Shown here one piece after another: positions 43,694 through 51,355 of a DNA stretch of 64,000 nucleotides. Every line of letters starts with the position of its first letter. The first letter of the stretch is position 1. Origin of the DNA: Halorubrum sp. Hd13 (GTDB lineage Archaea; Halobacteriota; Halobacteria; Halobacteriales; Haloferacaceae); the NCBI RefSeq assembly GCF_002252755.1, contig NZ_NHOY01000116.1, positions 51,421-115,420 of the forward strand. The letters run 5' to 3'. The notes beneath the pieces were generated by a model, which was not told the DNA's origin, did no database searches, and worked only from the letters and a program-made list of their open reading frames with translations. A program made the translations under genes and the position numbers.

Positions 43694-44344
43694 TCAGCGG
43701 GGGACCCGCCCGGCCAACCCCCCGATCGCCCGCGCGGCGTCGCTCTCGGGGGCGGCGTCGACGACCGGCCGCTCCGCGGCGACGGAGCGACCGACCCGCG
43801 GGTCCGCCGGCACCACCGCCGCGGGCGCGCCCAGGGCGTCGGCGATCGCCTCGGTCGGCGGCTCCTCGGTCACTCGGTTGACGGCGCAGCCGACGAGCCC
43901 GGCGCCGAGCTCGCGGGCGAGCGCTCGGGTGCGGATCGCGTCGGCCAAGGCGAACGCCCGCGGGGAGACCACCAGCAGACACGCGTCCGCGACCGCGAGC
44001 GGAACGCCGGCGTCGGCCCGCCGGCCGGCCGGGCAGTCGAGGACGACGACGCCGTGGTCCCGCTCGATCGCGGCCACCGCGTCTCCCAGCGCCGACAGGT
44101 CGCAGGCGCGGGCGCCGGCGAGCGTCCGTCCGCAGGGAACGATGTCGACAGGGCCGGTTCGCACCGTCTCCGTCGGGTCGGCGCGCCCGGCGAGCACGTC
44201 GTGGAGGTCCGGACCCCGACCGCCGGGGAGGTCGGCCATGCCGAGGTCCGCGTCGACGACGACCGCGTCGAGCGCGGCGGCGACGTTGTACGCGACCGTC
44301 GTCTTCCCGACTCCGCCCTTCCCCCCGGCGACGGCGAGGATCAC
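43694..44344 (-). CDS. MinD/ParA-like ATPase
   Basis: A 216-residue deviant-Walker ATPase: GGKGGVGKTT at residues 7-16, VVVDADLGMADLPG as the switch strand and VVVLDCPAGRRAD as Walker B. It is shorter than cell-division MinD and lacks an evident C-terminal membrane helix, so a role in positioning cannot be assumed. The GTG start at 44344 overlaps the stop of the upstream hypothetical gene (GTGA), and the two are surely co-translated. Confidence 0.85.
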   Translation of the reverse strand: MILAVAGGKGGVGKTTVAYNVAAALDAVVVDADLGMADLPGGRGPDLHDVLAGRADPTETVRTGPVDIVPCGRTLAGARACDLSALGDAVAAIERDHGVVVLDCPAGRRADAGVPLAVADACLLVVSPRAFALADAIRTRALARELGAGLVGCAVNRVTEEPPTEAIADALGAPAAVVPADPRVGRSVAAERPVVDAAPESDAARAIGGLAGRVPR

Positions 44345-45108
44345 GCGAGCCGCTCCAGCGCGTCGACCGGGACATCGGTCTCCGCCGCGCGCTCCGCCAG
44401 CGACGCCGCGCGCTCGCTCACCGCCCGGAGCCGGTCAGCGTCGCCGTCGATCCGGTCGTCGACGCCGGCGAGCGCGTCGATACCCCCCGCGTCCGCGACT
44501 ACCTCCGTCGCCGTCGCCACGTCGGCGTCTGTCAGCCGCTCCGCCCGGTCGATCCGGGCCTCGACCGCAGCGAACCAGTCGTCGACCGAGGCGGAAGCCG
44601 CTCGCCCGGGACCCCCGGCGTCGCCTCCGGTGTCCTCGCCCTCGCCGTCGGTACCGCCCGCCTCGACGCCGGGAGCGGTCTTCTCGGGGCGGTCGGCGGT
44701 CTCGCGATCCCCGTCGACGGCCGCCCGCGGCGGCCGGTGGTCGGCGAGGTCGCGGAGCGCGTCGGCCGGCGTCGCGTCGCCACCTCCGTCGATGCCGTCG
44801 GGACCGGCGGTCGCCCGGGCGGACTCGTCCGGGTCGGCCGCCTCGACGTCGACGATCTCGACCGGGGGATCGACGGGTGGCGCCGGAACCGCGAAGCCGA
44901 ACCCGCGTCGGTCGCCCGGGTCGACCCGCAGCGTCACTCCGGTCGCGTCCCACCCGTCCGCCGGGACGCCGCCGCGTCGCGGCGGCAGCACCGGCGCCTC
45001 GAACCGACTCTCGACCCGCACCCGTCGCGGGACGGCCTCCTCGTTGCGCACCCGACAGCGCACCAGCGACGCGTCGCCCGCCCGGTCGACGGTCCACGAG
45101 AGATCCAT
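44341..45108 (-). CDS. Haloarchaeal conserved-type hypothetical protein
   Basis: A 255-residue protein. Residues 1-90 look like a beta-sandwich (LSWTVDRAGDASLVRCRVRN, then VTLRVDPGDRRGFGFAVP), a long acidic disordered linker follows to about residue 165, and the C-terminus is helical (WFAAVEARIDRAERL). Function unknown. Its stop overlaps the MinD-like gene, so the pair probably works together. Confidence 0.6.
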   Translation of the reverse strand: MDLSWTVDRAGDASLVRCRVRNEEAVPRRVRVESRFEAPVLPPRRGGVPADGWDATGVTLRVDPGDRRGFGFAVPAPPVDPPVEIVDVEAADPDESARATAGPDGIDGGGDATPADALRDLADHRPPRAAVDGDRETADRPEKTAPGVEAGGTDGEGEDTGGDAGGPGRAASASVDDWFAAVEARIDRAERLTDADVATATEVVADAGGIDALAGVDDRIDGDADRLRAVSERAASLAERAAETDVPVDALERLA

Positions 45109-45160
45109 ACGCCGGCTGACGCGGTATCGCTGATAAATCTCTGTCCGACGCCGACCCCGA

Positions 45161-45931
45161 TCACGGGTCGGGCGCGCGGTCCGGACGGACGACCGTCTCG
45201 TCGAGCACCGCCTCCGGCGACCGCTCCCCGCGCTCGGCGAGCCAGCGCGCGGCCTCGACGCCGAGCGCGACGGCGGCGTCCAGATCGGCGATCTGGACCG
45301 CCGCGAGCGACGCGGCGAGTCGCGGCCCCTCGTACTCCGACGGCCCCGCCCCGGCCCGCGGCGGATCGACGCCGGGAACCGACGCCAGAGCGGCGCGAAA
45401 CGCCGGATACACGTCTATCGCGAGCTCATGGCGCGCCTCTCGCCGGCGGTTTCGCAGCCGGTCCTCGAGTTCGAGCCGTCGCTCCCGCTCATCGCGGGCG
45501 CGGGCGGCCCGCTCGCGGGCCCGTTCGAGCGCCTGCTCGGCCGCGATCCGCTCGGTCTGCGCGTTTGAGAGCTCCGCCGCGGCGGACTCGAGGTCGCCGA
45601 GCGCCTCGTCGGTCTCCGCCTCGACGGCCCGACGCGCCCGCACGTCGCCGCGGAGCGCCGCGACGCGCTCTTTCAGCCGCTCCTCCTCGCCGCTCGCTTC
45701 CGCAACTCGCTGACGGGCCCCGGCGAGGTCGACCGACTCGACCCCGATCGCCGCGATCTCCTCCCGGAGTCGACCGAGATCGTCGCGCACCGACGACTCG
45801 CGTCCGCGCGACCGGGCCGCCGCCGCGAGCTCCCGCCGGAGGCTGGTCCCGGTCGGCACCTGGTCGAGGACCGCCTCCGGCGCGGGGGACGGGCGCTTCT
45901 CAGCCTCGTCCGACGCCGGCGCGCCGGTCAC
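45161..45931 (-). CDS. Coiled-coil hypothetical protein
   Basis: A 256-residue protein dominated by a coiled coil (residues about 45-165: REEIAAIGVESVDLAGARQR through ALERARERAARARDERERRL), with a helical C-terminal domain (YPAFRAALASVPGVDP, VALGVEAARWLAERGE). GTG at 45931 overlaps the upstream gene's stop. I recognise no family. It belongs to the run of small genes between mcm and the MinD-like ATPase. Confidence 0.6.
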   Translation of the reverse strand: MTGAPASDEAEKRPSPAPEAVLDQVPTGTSLRRELAAAARSRGRESSVRDDLGRLREEIAAIGVESVDLAGARQRVAEASGEEERLKERVAALRGDVRARRAVEAETDEALGDLESAAAELSNAQTERIAAEQALERARERAARARDERERRLELEDRLRNRRREARHELAIDVYPAFRAALASVPGVDPPRAGAGPSEYEGPRLAASLAAVQIADLDAAVALGVEAARWLAERGERSPEAVLDETVVRPDRAPDP

Positions 45932-46266
45932 AGCTCCTCGCCTTTCAGTCGGTCCGGGTCGGGATGGTCCGTCCCGGCGGCGAACGCGGCGTACGGCGTC
46001 GCCGTCGCGTCTCGGTCCGCGTACGCGCTCGCCGCCTCGCGGACCGACTCGTCGAGCGCGACGAACTCGTTGAACGGCTCCGTCCGCTCGATCTGGACGT
46101 CGCCGCCGTGCGACTCCCGGAGCCGCACGGCGAGGAACGCGGCGTACGTCGTCGCGTCGAGCAACGCGGCCCGCCCGAACCGGCGGACGACCGGCTCCTC
46201 GTGGCGTCGACACAGGTTCCGGAGTCCGGTGCGAGCCGCTTCCGAATACGTCACGATCAGCAGCAC
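45928..46266 (-). CDS. Small haloarchaeal hypothetical protein
   Basis: A 112-residue protein with a neat alpha/beta start (LLIVTYSEAARTGLRNLCRRHEEP) and a Cys/Arg-rich first helix. It starts with GTG at 46266 and its stop overlaps the coiled-coil gene. Function unknown; codon use is host-like. Confidence 0.6.
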   Translation of the reverse strand: MLLIVTYSEAARTGLRNLCRRHEEPVVRRFGRAALLDATTYAAFLAVRLRESHGGDVQIERTEPFNEFVALDESVREAASAYADRDATATPYAAFAAGTDHPDPDRLKGEEL

Positions 46267-46305
46267 GGACGCGGCTGATCGAGGGCCGAACTTATCGGTT
46301 CCGAA

Positions 46306-46632
46306 CTATTCCGGATCGCCTACTCGTTCGACTTCGAACTCCGTGACTGCGTCGTTTTCGGGGTCTGTCAGATCGTCGGACCCGTTCGCGTCGACTCCGG
46401 AGAGGGCGAGCGCTCGTTCGCGGGCGGCCGGCGCCGAGGGCGCCACGACGACTCGCCCGTCGACCGGATCGTCCCCCACCGCGCGGAACACGTCGTCCTC
46501 CCCGTCGAACTCCGTGGCGTAGGTCCGGAGCACCGCTGCCACCCGCCGCTCCGTGTCGGCGAGGTCCGCTTCGCCGTCCTCGAACGCGCGTAGGGCGTCC
46601 TCGACGTTCCGTATCGCGGAGATCCGGTCCAT
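46306..46632 (-). CDS. Small acidic hypothetical protein next to mcm
   Basis: A 108-residue acidic protein (NVEDALRAFEDGEADLADTERR, then VDGRVVVAPSAPAARERALAL). Its ATG at 46632 touches the mcm stop at 46633-46635, so it is co-transcribed with mcm. No known domain. Confidence 0.6.
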   Translation of the reverse strand: MDRISAIRNVEDALRAFEDGEADLADTERRVAAVLRTYATEFDGEDDVFRAVGDDPVDGRVVVAPSAPAARERALALSGVDANGSDDLTDPENDAVTEFEVERVGDPE

Positions 46633-49600
46633 CTACGTCGTCCGCAGGTGTCCCTGCTTCGGCTCGTACACCTCTCCCTTCGTGCGGAGCTTCTCGATCT
46701 CCTGTTCGGCCTTTCCGGGGTCCATCCCGATCTCGCCGGCGCGGTCGAGCACCTCCTCGACGGGCGCGCCCTCCTGATACTCCTCCTCGATGTCCGCGAT
46801 GAGGCCCTTAATGTTCTTGATGCGGTCGCGCTGGCTCTTGGAGGTGCCCGTCTCGACCACGTCGGCGTCGAACTGCCCGGTCTCGGGGTCGACGCCGATG
46901 TCCTTGAGACAGGACTCCACGATGTCGGTCGCCCGATCGGCGTCCTCGCGCTCGACGGTGTCCGAGAGCCGGAGCCGCGCGCTCGCCTCCGCGAGCCGTA
47001 CCATCGCCTCCAGCTTCCGGGCGGTGACGGGGACCGGCGCGTCCTCGTCGGCGCCCTTCGAGCGCAGGTCGACGTAGAACTCCTCGATCAGCTCCTTCGC
47101 CTCCTCCGTCATCGTCGGGTAACAGGAGCGCTTCGCGTGGGCGATGTACTTGCGGAGCAGCTCGGCGTCGATCTCCGGCGCGACCTCCTGAGTCACCTCC
47201 GCCACCTGGTCCGAGGTGAACTCGGAGCTCGCCAACTCCTCGCGCTGCGTGTTGAGCTCGCCGGCGTAGTTCGTCTTGATGATGTGTTTCGCTAGCCGGG
47301 AGTCGTGTTCGGGGTCCGGGCTGTCCGTCACCGTGAAGATCAGGTCGAACCGCGATATGAGCGCGGGTTCGAGGTCGATCTGCTCGCCGATCGGCTCGTA
47401 CTGGTCGAACCGCCCGTACTTCGGGTTCGCGGCGCCGAGGAGCGAACACCGCGCCTTCAGCGTCGCGTTGATCCCCGCCTTCGAGACGGAGATCTTCTGC
47501 TGTTCGAGCCCCTCGTGCATCGCGGAGCGGTCGGAGGAGTTGTGAACGACGAGGCCGTTCGCGACGAAGTTGTGCGTCTCGTCGACGGTCAGGTCGTACA
47601 CCTTCGGCTGCCGCCCGTCCTCGATCCGAGCCAGGAGCGAGCGCAGTTCGTCCTTGACGGCGTCGACTTCGGCTCCGATCGCTTCGCGGAGATCGCCGAG
47701 CCTGTCGGTCTCGACGCCCCCGGACAGCCACCGCGACACGGTCGCTTGATCCACGTCGAGCGACGAGGCCACGTCGGCCTGACTGACGCCGTACGCGTCG
47801 AGCGTCGCCGCCAGTTCCGATCGTACTTCGCCGACTTGACCGCGGTCGAGTAGCTCGCGAGCCCGTCGCTCTGCCGTTTCGACTGGCCCGCCGACGATGT
47901 CGGCGAGACGCTGCCGAAGTACCTCGCTACGGTGTTCCGTCGACTCCGGCGCTACCGTTTCAACGGACTCGACCCGTCGCCACTTCACGTCACCCCGGAC
48001 GAACTCTCGAAGACCATCGAGGTCGGTCTCGCCGACCGCAGTGAGAACGTCGCGAAGCCGGCTCGCCACCGTTCTACGAACGTCGTCGCTATCGCCCCAC
48101 TCGCGGGAAATCCGCTGTTGGGACAGCGGTGTCCCCTCGGCGAGTTCGGACTGGGAGACGTGGTACCGCTCGCGTATCTCAGCGAGGATGTTCCACGTCG
48201 GCTCTCCGTCGAGCGCGCGACGATCCTCGGCCGCCGCCTCCAGTCTGTCCTCGAATGCGGCGAGTATCCTGCGCGCTCGATGGAGCGACACGTTCGCGGT
48301 CCCGCTCTCGAAGTCGTGATACGTGACCGCGTCGAGCCCGCATTCGCTCTGGTGAAGCCGAAGCGACTCGCGGCATTTCGCGAGTAGGCCGTCTATCTCC
48401 GGAACCACGTCGAGAATCGTACGGTCGCCGTCGGCGGCCTCGACGACGCGGTCGAGCGCCTCCGCCTTTCGGGTGGCGGTGAATCCGATAGCGCGGCGGA
48501 ACGCCGCGAGCGATTCCGCGTCCGTCACCGTGAGGTAGTACACGTCTCTGCCCCCGTTTCGTTCGCGGTGTTGGAGCTGGCTCGACACGCCGAACTGTAA
48601 GAGGAGGTTCCGCGCCCCTCGAAGCAGGTCCCGGCTCGCCGACGCTATCCGAACGTTGCCCGCCGACTCGTCGACGTGGCCCTCGCTGTCGGCGAGCGCA
48701 CGGACGAACGCGGCCTTCGCCGCGCGGCTTCCCGTCGAAACAGGGGTCGGGAAGCACTTCTCGTCGTACCGACCGAGGTTCATCCCCGCGTCGAGGACGG
48801 CGTCTGCGTACTCCTTTCCAGTGACGCGGACCGTCTCGACGCCGCCTTCACGCTTTTCGCTCGGCGGACGGGTCGGCTCCGCGCCGAACGCCTCTCGTGC
48901 CGCCCGCTCGAAGTCGGCGAGCAGTTCGTCGTCGGTGTTGGTGAACCGGACGCCGTAGACGCCCTCCTCGCGGTCGTAGTAGACGTTCCCGTCGCCCGAG
49001 AGATATCCGAGGACGCTCGCCATCGCGGCGTCGATTCCCTCGCCGGCATCGACGAGTTCGCCGTCGACGATCTCGGCGTCGACATCACCGCCTGCAGCCC
49101 CCACCGCTCCCGCACCGTCCGTCGCTTTCGCCGGAATCTCGCGGGGGACGTACACCCAGTCGCCGTCGTCGAGCGCCGCCGCCTCGCGCTCGACGCGCTC
49201 GCCGTCGTCGAGGACGAAGAACGGGTGGTCGGCCGTCGCGGTCAGCGACTCTCCGGTCTCCATCGTCACTCGCGTCAGCTCCGACGGCGCGTCGTACTCG
49301 TGCACCGCGGACACGGGACGCTCGACCAGCCGGCCGTCCTCGTCCATCGTCCAGACCTCGAGATCGACGTCGCGGATTCGTCGGCCGTTCGAGAGATCCT
49401 CGATTTCGCCGTCTTCCGCGGCATCCCGTGCCAGCTCGTCGATACGTTCCACGCGCCCGTCCGCGAGCGTGACCAGCGTGTCGCCGGTCACGCAGTCCAT
49501 CTTGTCCAGCTCGTCGACCGCGGCGATCCCCTTGTCGGCGAGCACGAGCGCGCCGGCCTCGAGCGACCACTGCTGGCCGTCGCCGAAGTCGTCGCGTACC

Positions 49601-50691
49601 GCGGCCGCGGTGAGCCCCGCCGCGCTGCTGCCCTTCCCGGAGGTGTAGACCGATCGGGGCGCGATGTTTTCTACATACGAAATCATCTGAGATTTACCCG
49701 TTCCAGGGTCGCCAATAAGGAGCATGTGGAGGTCCCCGCGGATCCGCGAGCCGTCGGGGAGGTGTTTGGTGACGCCGGAGAACAGCTGGAGGATCATCGC
49801 GAGCTTCTCCTCCTCGTAGCCGTAGATGGCGGGCGCGATGGAGCCGACCATCGCCTCGTAGATGTCGTCGCGGTTGGAGAGCTCGATGATCTCGCGTTTG
49901 TCCGCCTCGGTGATGTCCATGTCCTCGAACTCCTCGTCCTCGATGGAGATGGAGACGCCGTCCATGTACAGGTCGAAGATGGCGGACTTCTCGTTGCCCT
50001 GCTCGACCTGTTCGATGTGGAGGACGCCGACGCAGGTGACGTGGTCGCCGGGGCTCACCTTCCCGGTGATGTCGTCGACGATGTCGACGTCGAGCGACTG
50101 GGGCGTCTCGCCGCCGCGGAGCCCCTCGGGCGACTCCTGGATGCGGAGCTTCTGAGAGTCGATGAACTCCGACTGGTCGAAGTTGACGCGGAAGGGGCCC
50201 TGTCGCTCGCAGCCCTGACACTCGTGGGGTTCTTGGAAGCCGCCGTCGCTCTGGGGGATGTACGTCATCGTGCCGCAGCGCTGGCACTCGAAGGCGGCCT
50301 CGGTGACTTTCGGGCGGACGTCGGTCGCCTTGCGGACGATCCCCTTGACGGAGACGAGTTTCCCGATGTGGTCGTCGTGAACGCGGATGCCGCGGATGTC
50401 GATGCTCTCGGGGAGGTTCTCGATCCGGACGTGCGCGCGGCCGAGGCTGACGTCGGCGGGGAGGTCGTAGAGCCGCAGCGCCTCTTCGGCGTACTCGCGC
50501 ATCTGGTCCGGCTTCGTGCGGAAGTCCTCGGCGAGGTCGCGGTCGAACTGAAACAGATCGTCGTAGTCGACGTACAGGGAGCGCTGTTCGTTCGGGTATC
50601 GCTGCGCGAGGGTGCCGATCTCCTCGCGGTAGTAGTTGCGGTAGAACTGAATGAACCGCTCCGTGAGGTCCTGATTCCCGGCCTGAGCCAT
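46633..50691 (-). CDS. mcm: Replicative helicase MCM, interrupted by an intein
   Basis: A 1,352-residue precursor; the mature helicase would be 700 residues. The N-terminal domain has a zinc finger (CQRCG... CQGCERQG) and the OB hairpin; the AAA+ core has Walker A GDPGTGKSQ, Walker B AAVDELDKMD, sensor 1 LLGAANPKYGRF and the Arg finger in LISRFDLIF. The intein begins at residue 400, directly after Walker B. The C-terminus is a winged helix. MCM unwinds DNA at archaeal forks. ATG at 50691. Splicing is needed to restore the ATPase site. Confidence 0.96.
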   Translation of the reverse strand: MAQAGNQDLTERFIQFYRNYYREEIGTLAQRYPNEQRSLYVDYDDLFQFDRDLAEDFRTKPDQMREYAEEALRLYDLPADVSLGRAHVRIENLPESIDIRGIRVHDDHIGKLVSVKGIVRKATDVRPKVTEAAFECQRCGTMTYIPQSDGGFQEPHECQGCERQGPFRVNFDQSEFIDSQKLRIQESPEGLRGGETPQSLDVDIVDDITGKVSPGDHVTCVGVLHIEQVEQGNEKSAIFDLYMDGVSISIEDEEFEDMDITEADKREIIELSNRDDIYEAMVGSIAPAIYGYEEEKLAMILQLFSGVTKHLPDGSRIRGDLHMLLIGDPGTGKSQMISYVENIAPRSVYTSGKGSSAAGLTAAAVRDDFGDGQQWSLEAGALVLADKGIAAVDELDKMDCVTGDTLVTLADGRVERIDELARDAAEDGEIEDLSNGRRIRDVDLEVWTMDEDGRLVERPVSAVHEYDAPSELTRVTMETGESLTATADHPFFVLDDGERVEREAAALDDGDWVYVPREIPAKATDGAGAVGAAGGDVDAEIVDGELVDAGEGIDAAMASVLGYLSGDGNVYYDREEGVYGVRFTNTDDELLADFERAAREAFGAEPTRPPSEKREGGVETVRVTGKEYADAVLDAGMNLGRYDEKCFPTPVSTGSRAAKAAFVRALADSEGHVDESAGNVRIASASRDLLRGARNLLLQFGVSSQLQHRERNGGRDVYYLTVTDAESLAAFRRAIGFTATRKAEALDRVVEAADGDRTILDVVPEIDGLLAKCRESLRLHQSECGLDAVTYHDFESGTANVSLHRARRILAAFEDRLEAAAEDRRALDGEPTWNILAEIRERYHVSQSELAEGTPLSQQRISREWGDSDDVRRTVASRLRDVLTAVGETDLDGLREFVRGDVKWRRVESVETVAPESTEHRSEVLRQRLADIVGGPVETAERRARELLDRGQVGEVRSELAATLDAYGVSQADVASSLDVDQATVSRWLSGGVETDRLGDLREAIGAEVDAVKDELRSLLARIEDGRQPKVYDLTVDETHNFVANGLVVHNSSDRSAMHEGLEQQKISVSKAGINATLKARCSLLGAANPKYGRFDQYEPIGEQIDLEPALISRFDLIFTVTDSPDPEHDSRLAKHIIKTNYAGELNTQREELASSEFTSDQVAEVTQEVAPEIDAELLRKYIAHAKRSCYPTMTEEAKELIEEFYVDLRSKGADEDAPVPVTARKLEAMVRLAEASARLRLSDTVEREDADRATDIVESCLKDIGVDPETGQFDADVVETGTSKSQRDRIKNIKGLIADIEEEYQEGAPVEEVLDRAGEIGMDPGKAEQEIEKLRTKGEVYEPKQGHLRTT
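47539..49494 (-). other. Intein in MCM with homing-endonuclease and HTH segments
   Basis: A 652-residue in-frame insertion. It starts with Cys in CVTGDTLVTLADG and ends VVHN before Ser, so all splicing residues are present; block B is ATADHPFFV. LAGLIDADG-like motifs are ASVLGYLSGDGNVYY and FVRALADSEGHVDE. Two further helix-turn-helix segments follow (YHVSQSELAEGTPLSQQRIS; YGVSQADVASSLDVDQATVS). The second lies between the strand VKWRRVESVE and the terminal PKVYDLTVDETHNF, that is inside the splicing fold. Confidence 0.92.
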
Positions 50692-50784
50692 TACGAAACC
50701 CCTTCGTCGCCATCACGTATGAACCTCATGCTCGGGGCGGAGGTGGACCGCGCGGGTCGCGTTCGGCCCCGGGATCCGGTCCCG

Positions 50785-51147
50785 TTACGCCTTCGTCACG
50801 AACGTCGCGTCGGCCGAGGTGCGCCCCTCGTTGAACGAGAGCACCTTCGCGCGGATCACGTCGCCCGTCGAGAGGTCGCTCGGGATGTCCTCGGCGAAGA
50901 CGACGAATCCCTCGACCTTGCCGACGGCGACCTCCGCGCCCGTGTGGTGGTCGGTGAGCTCCGTCACGCCGAACTCGTACGTCTCGCCGATCTCGACCGG
51001 CGGCTCGCGCTCCTGTGCGGCCTCGTGGGCGCGCTTCGACTCGCGGGCCTCCCCGGACGGCCCTCGCAGGCGACGGACGACGGTCACCAGGACGAGCAGG
51101 GCGATCACGGCCGCGGCTCCGACGACGATCGGGTCCGACGGTATCAT
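50785..51147 (-). CDS. Membrane-anchored TRAM-domain protein
   Basis: A 120-residue protein: an N-terminal membrane helix (VVGAAAVIALLVLVTVV), a basic linker, and a C-terminal TRAM barrel (VEIGETYEFGVTELTDHHTGAEVAVGKVEGFVVF, then IRAKVLSFNEGRTSADATF). TRAM domains bind RNA; haloarchaea encode several small TRAM proteins, and the anchor here suggests action at the membrane. Start ATG 51147. Confidence 0.8.
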   Translation of the reverse strand: MIPSDPIVVGAAAVIALLVLVTVVRRLRGPSGEARESKRAHEAAQEREPPVEIGETYEFGVTELTDHHTGAEVAVGKVEGFVVFAEDIPSDLSTGDVIRAKVLSFNEGRTSADATFVTKA

Positions 51148-51355
51148 ACCGGGCGGTCGACCCCCGCTCACGTAAACGCCCGGGGTCGACGGTGGGGATC
51201 GATCCGAGGGGCGGCCCGAGACGGCGGGCGCGTCCGTTCGCGTCGACAGTCCCCCGCCGCCCACATGAGAAACGCCTTTGGGCTGGAGCCCCCCGACTCG
51301 ACGTGATGCGAACACCGCTCGGTCGCCGTCGAGTCCCCCGCGAGCGTGGTGCGGC

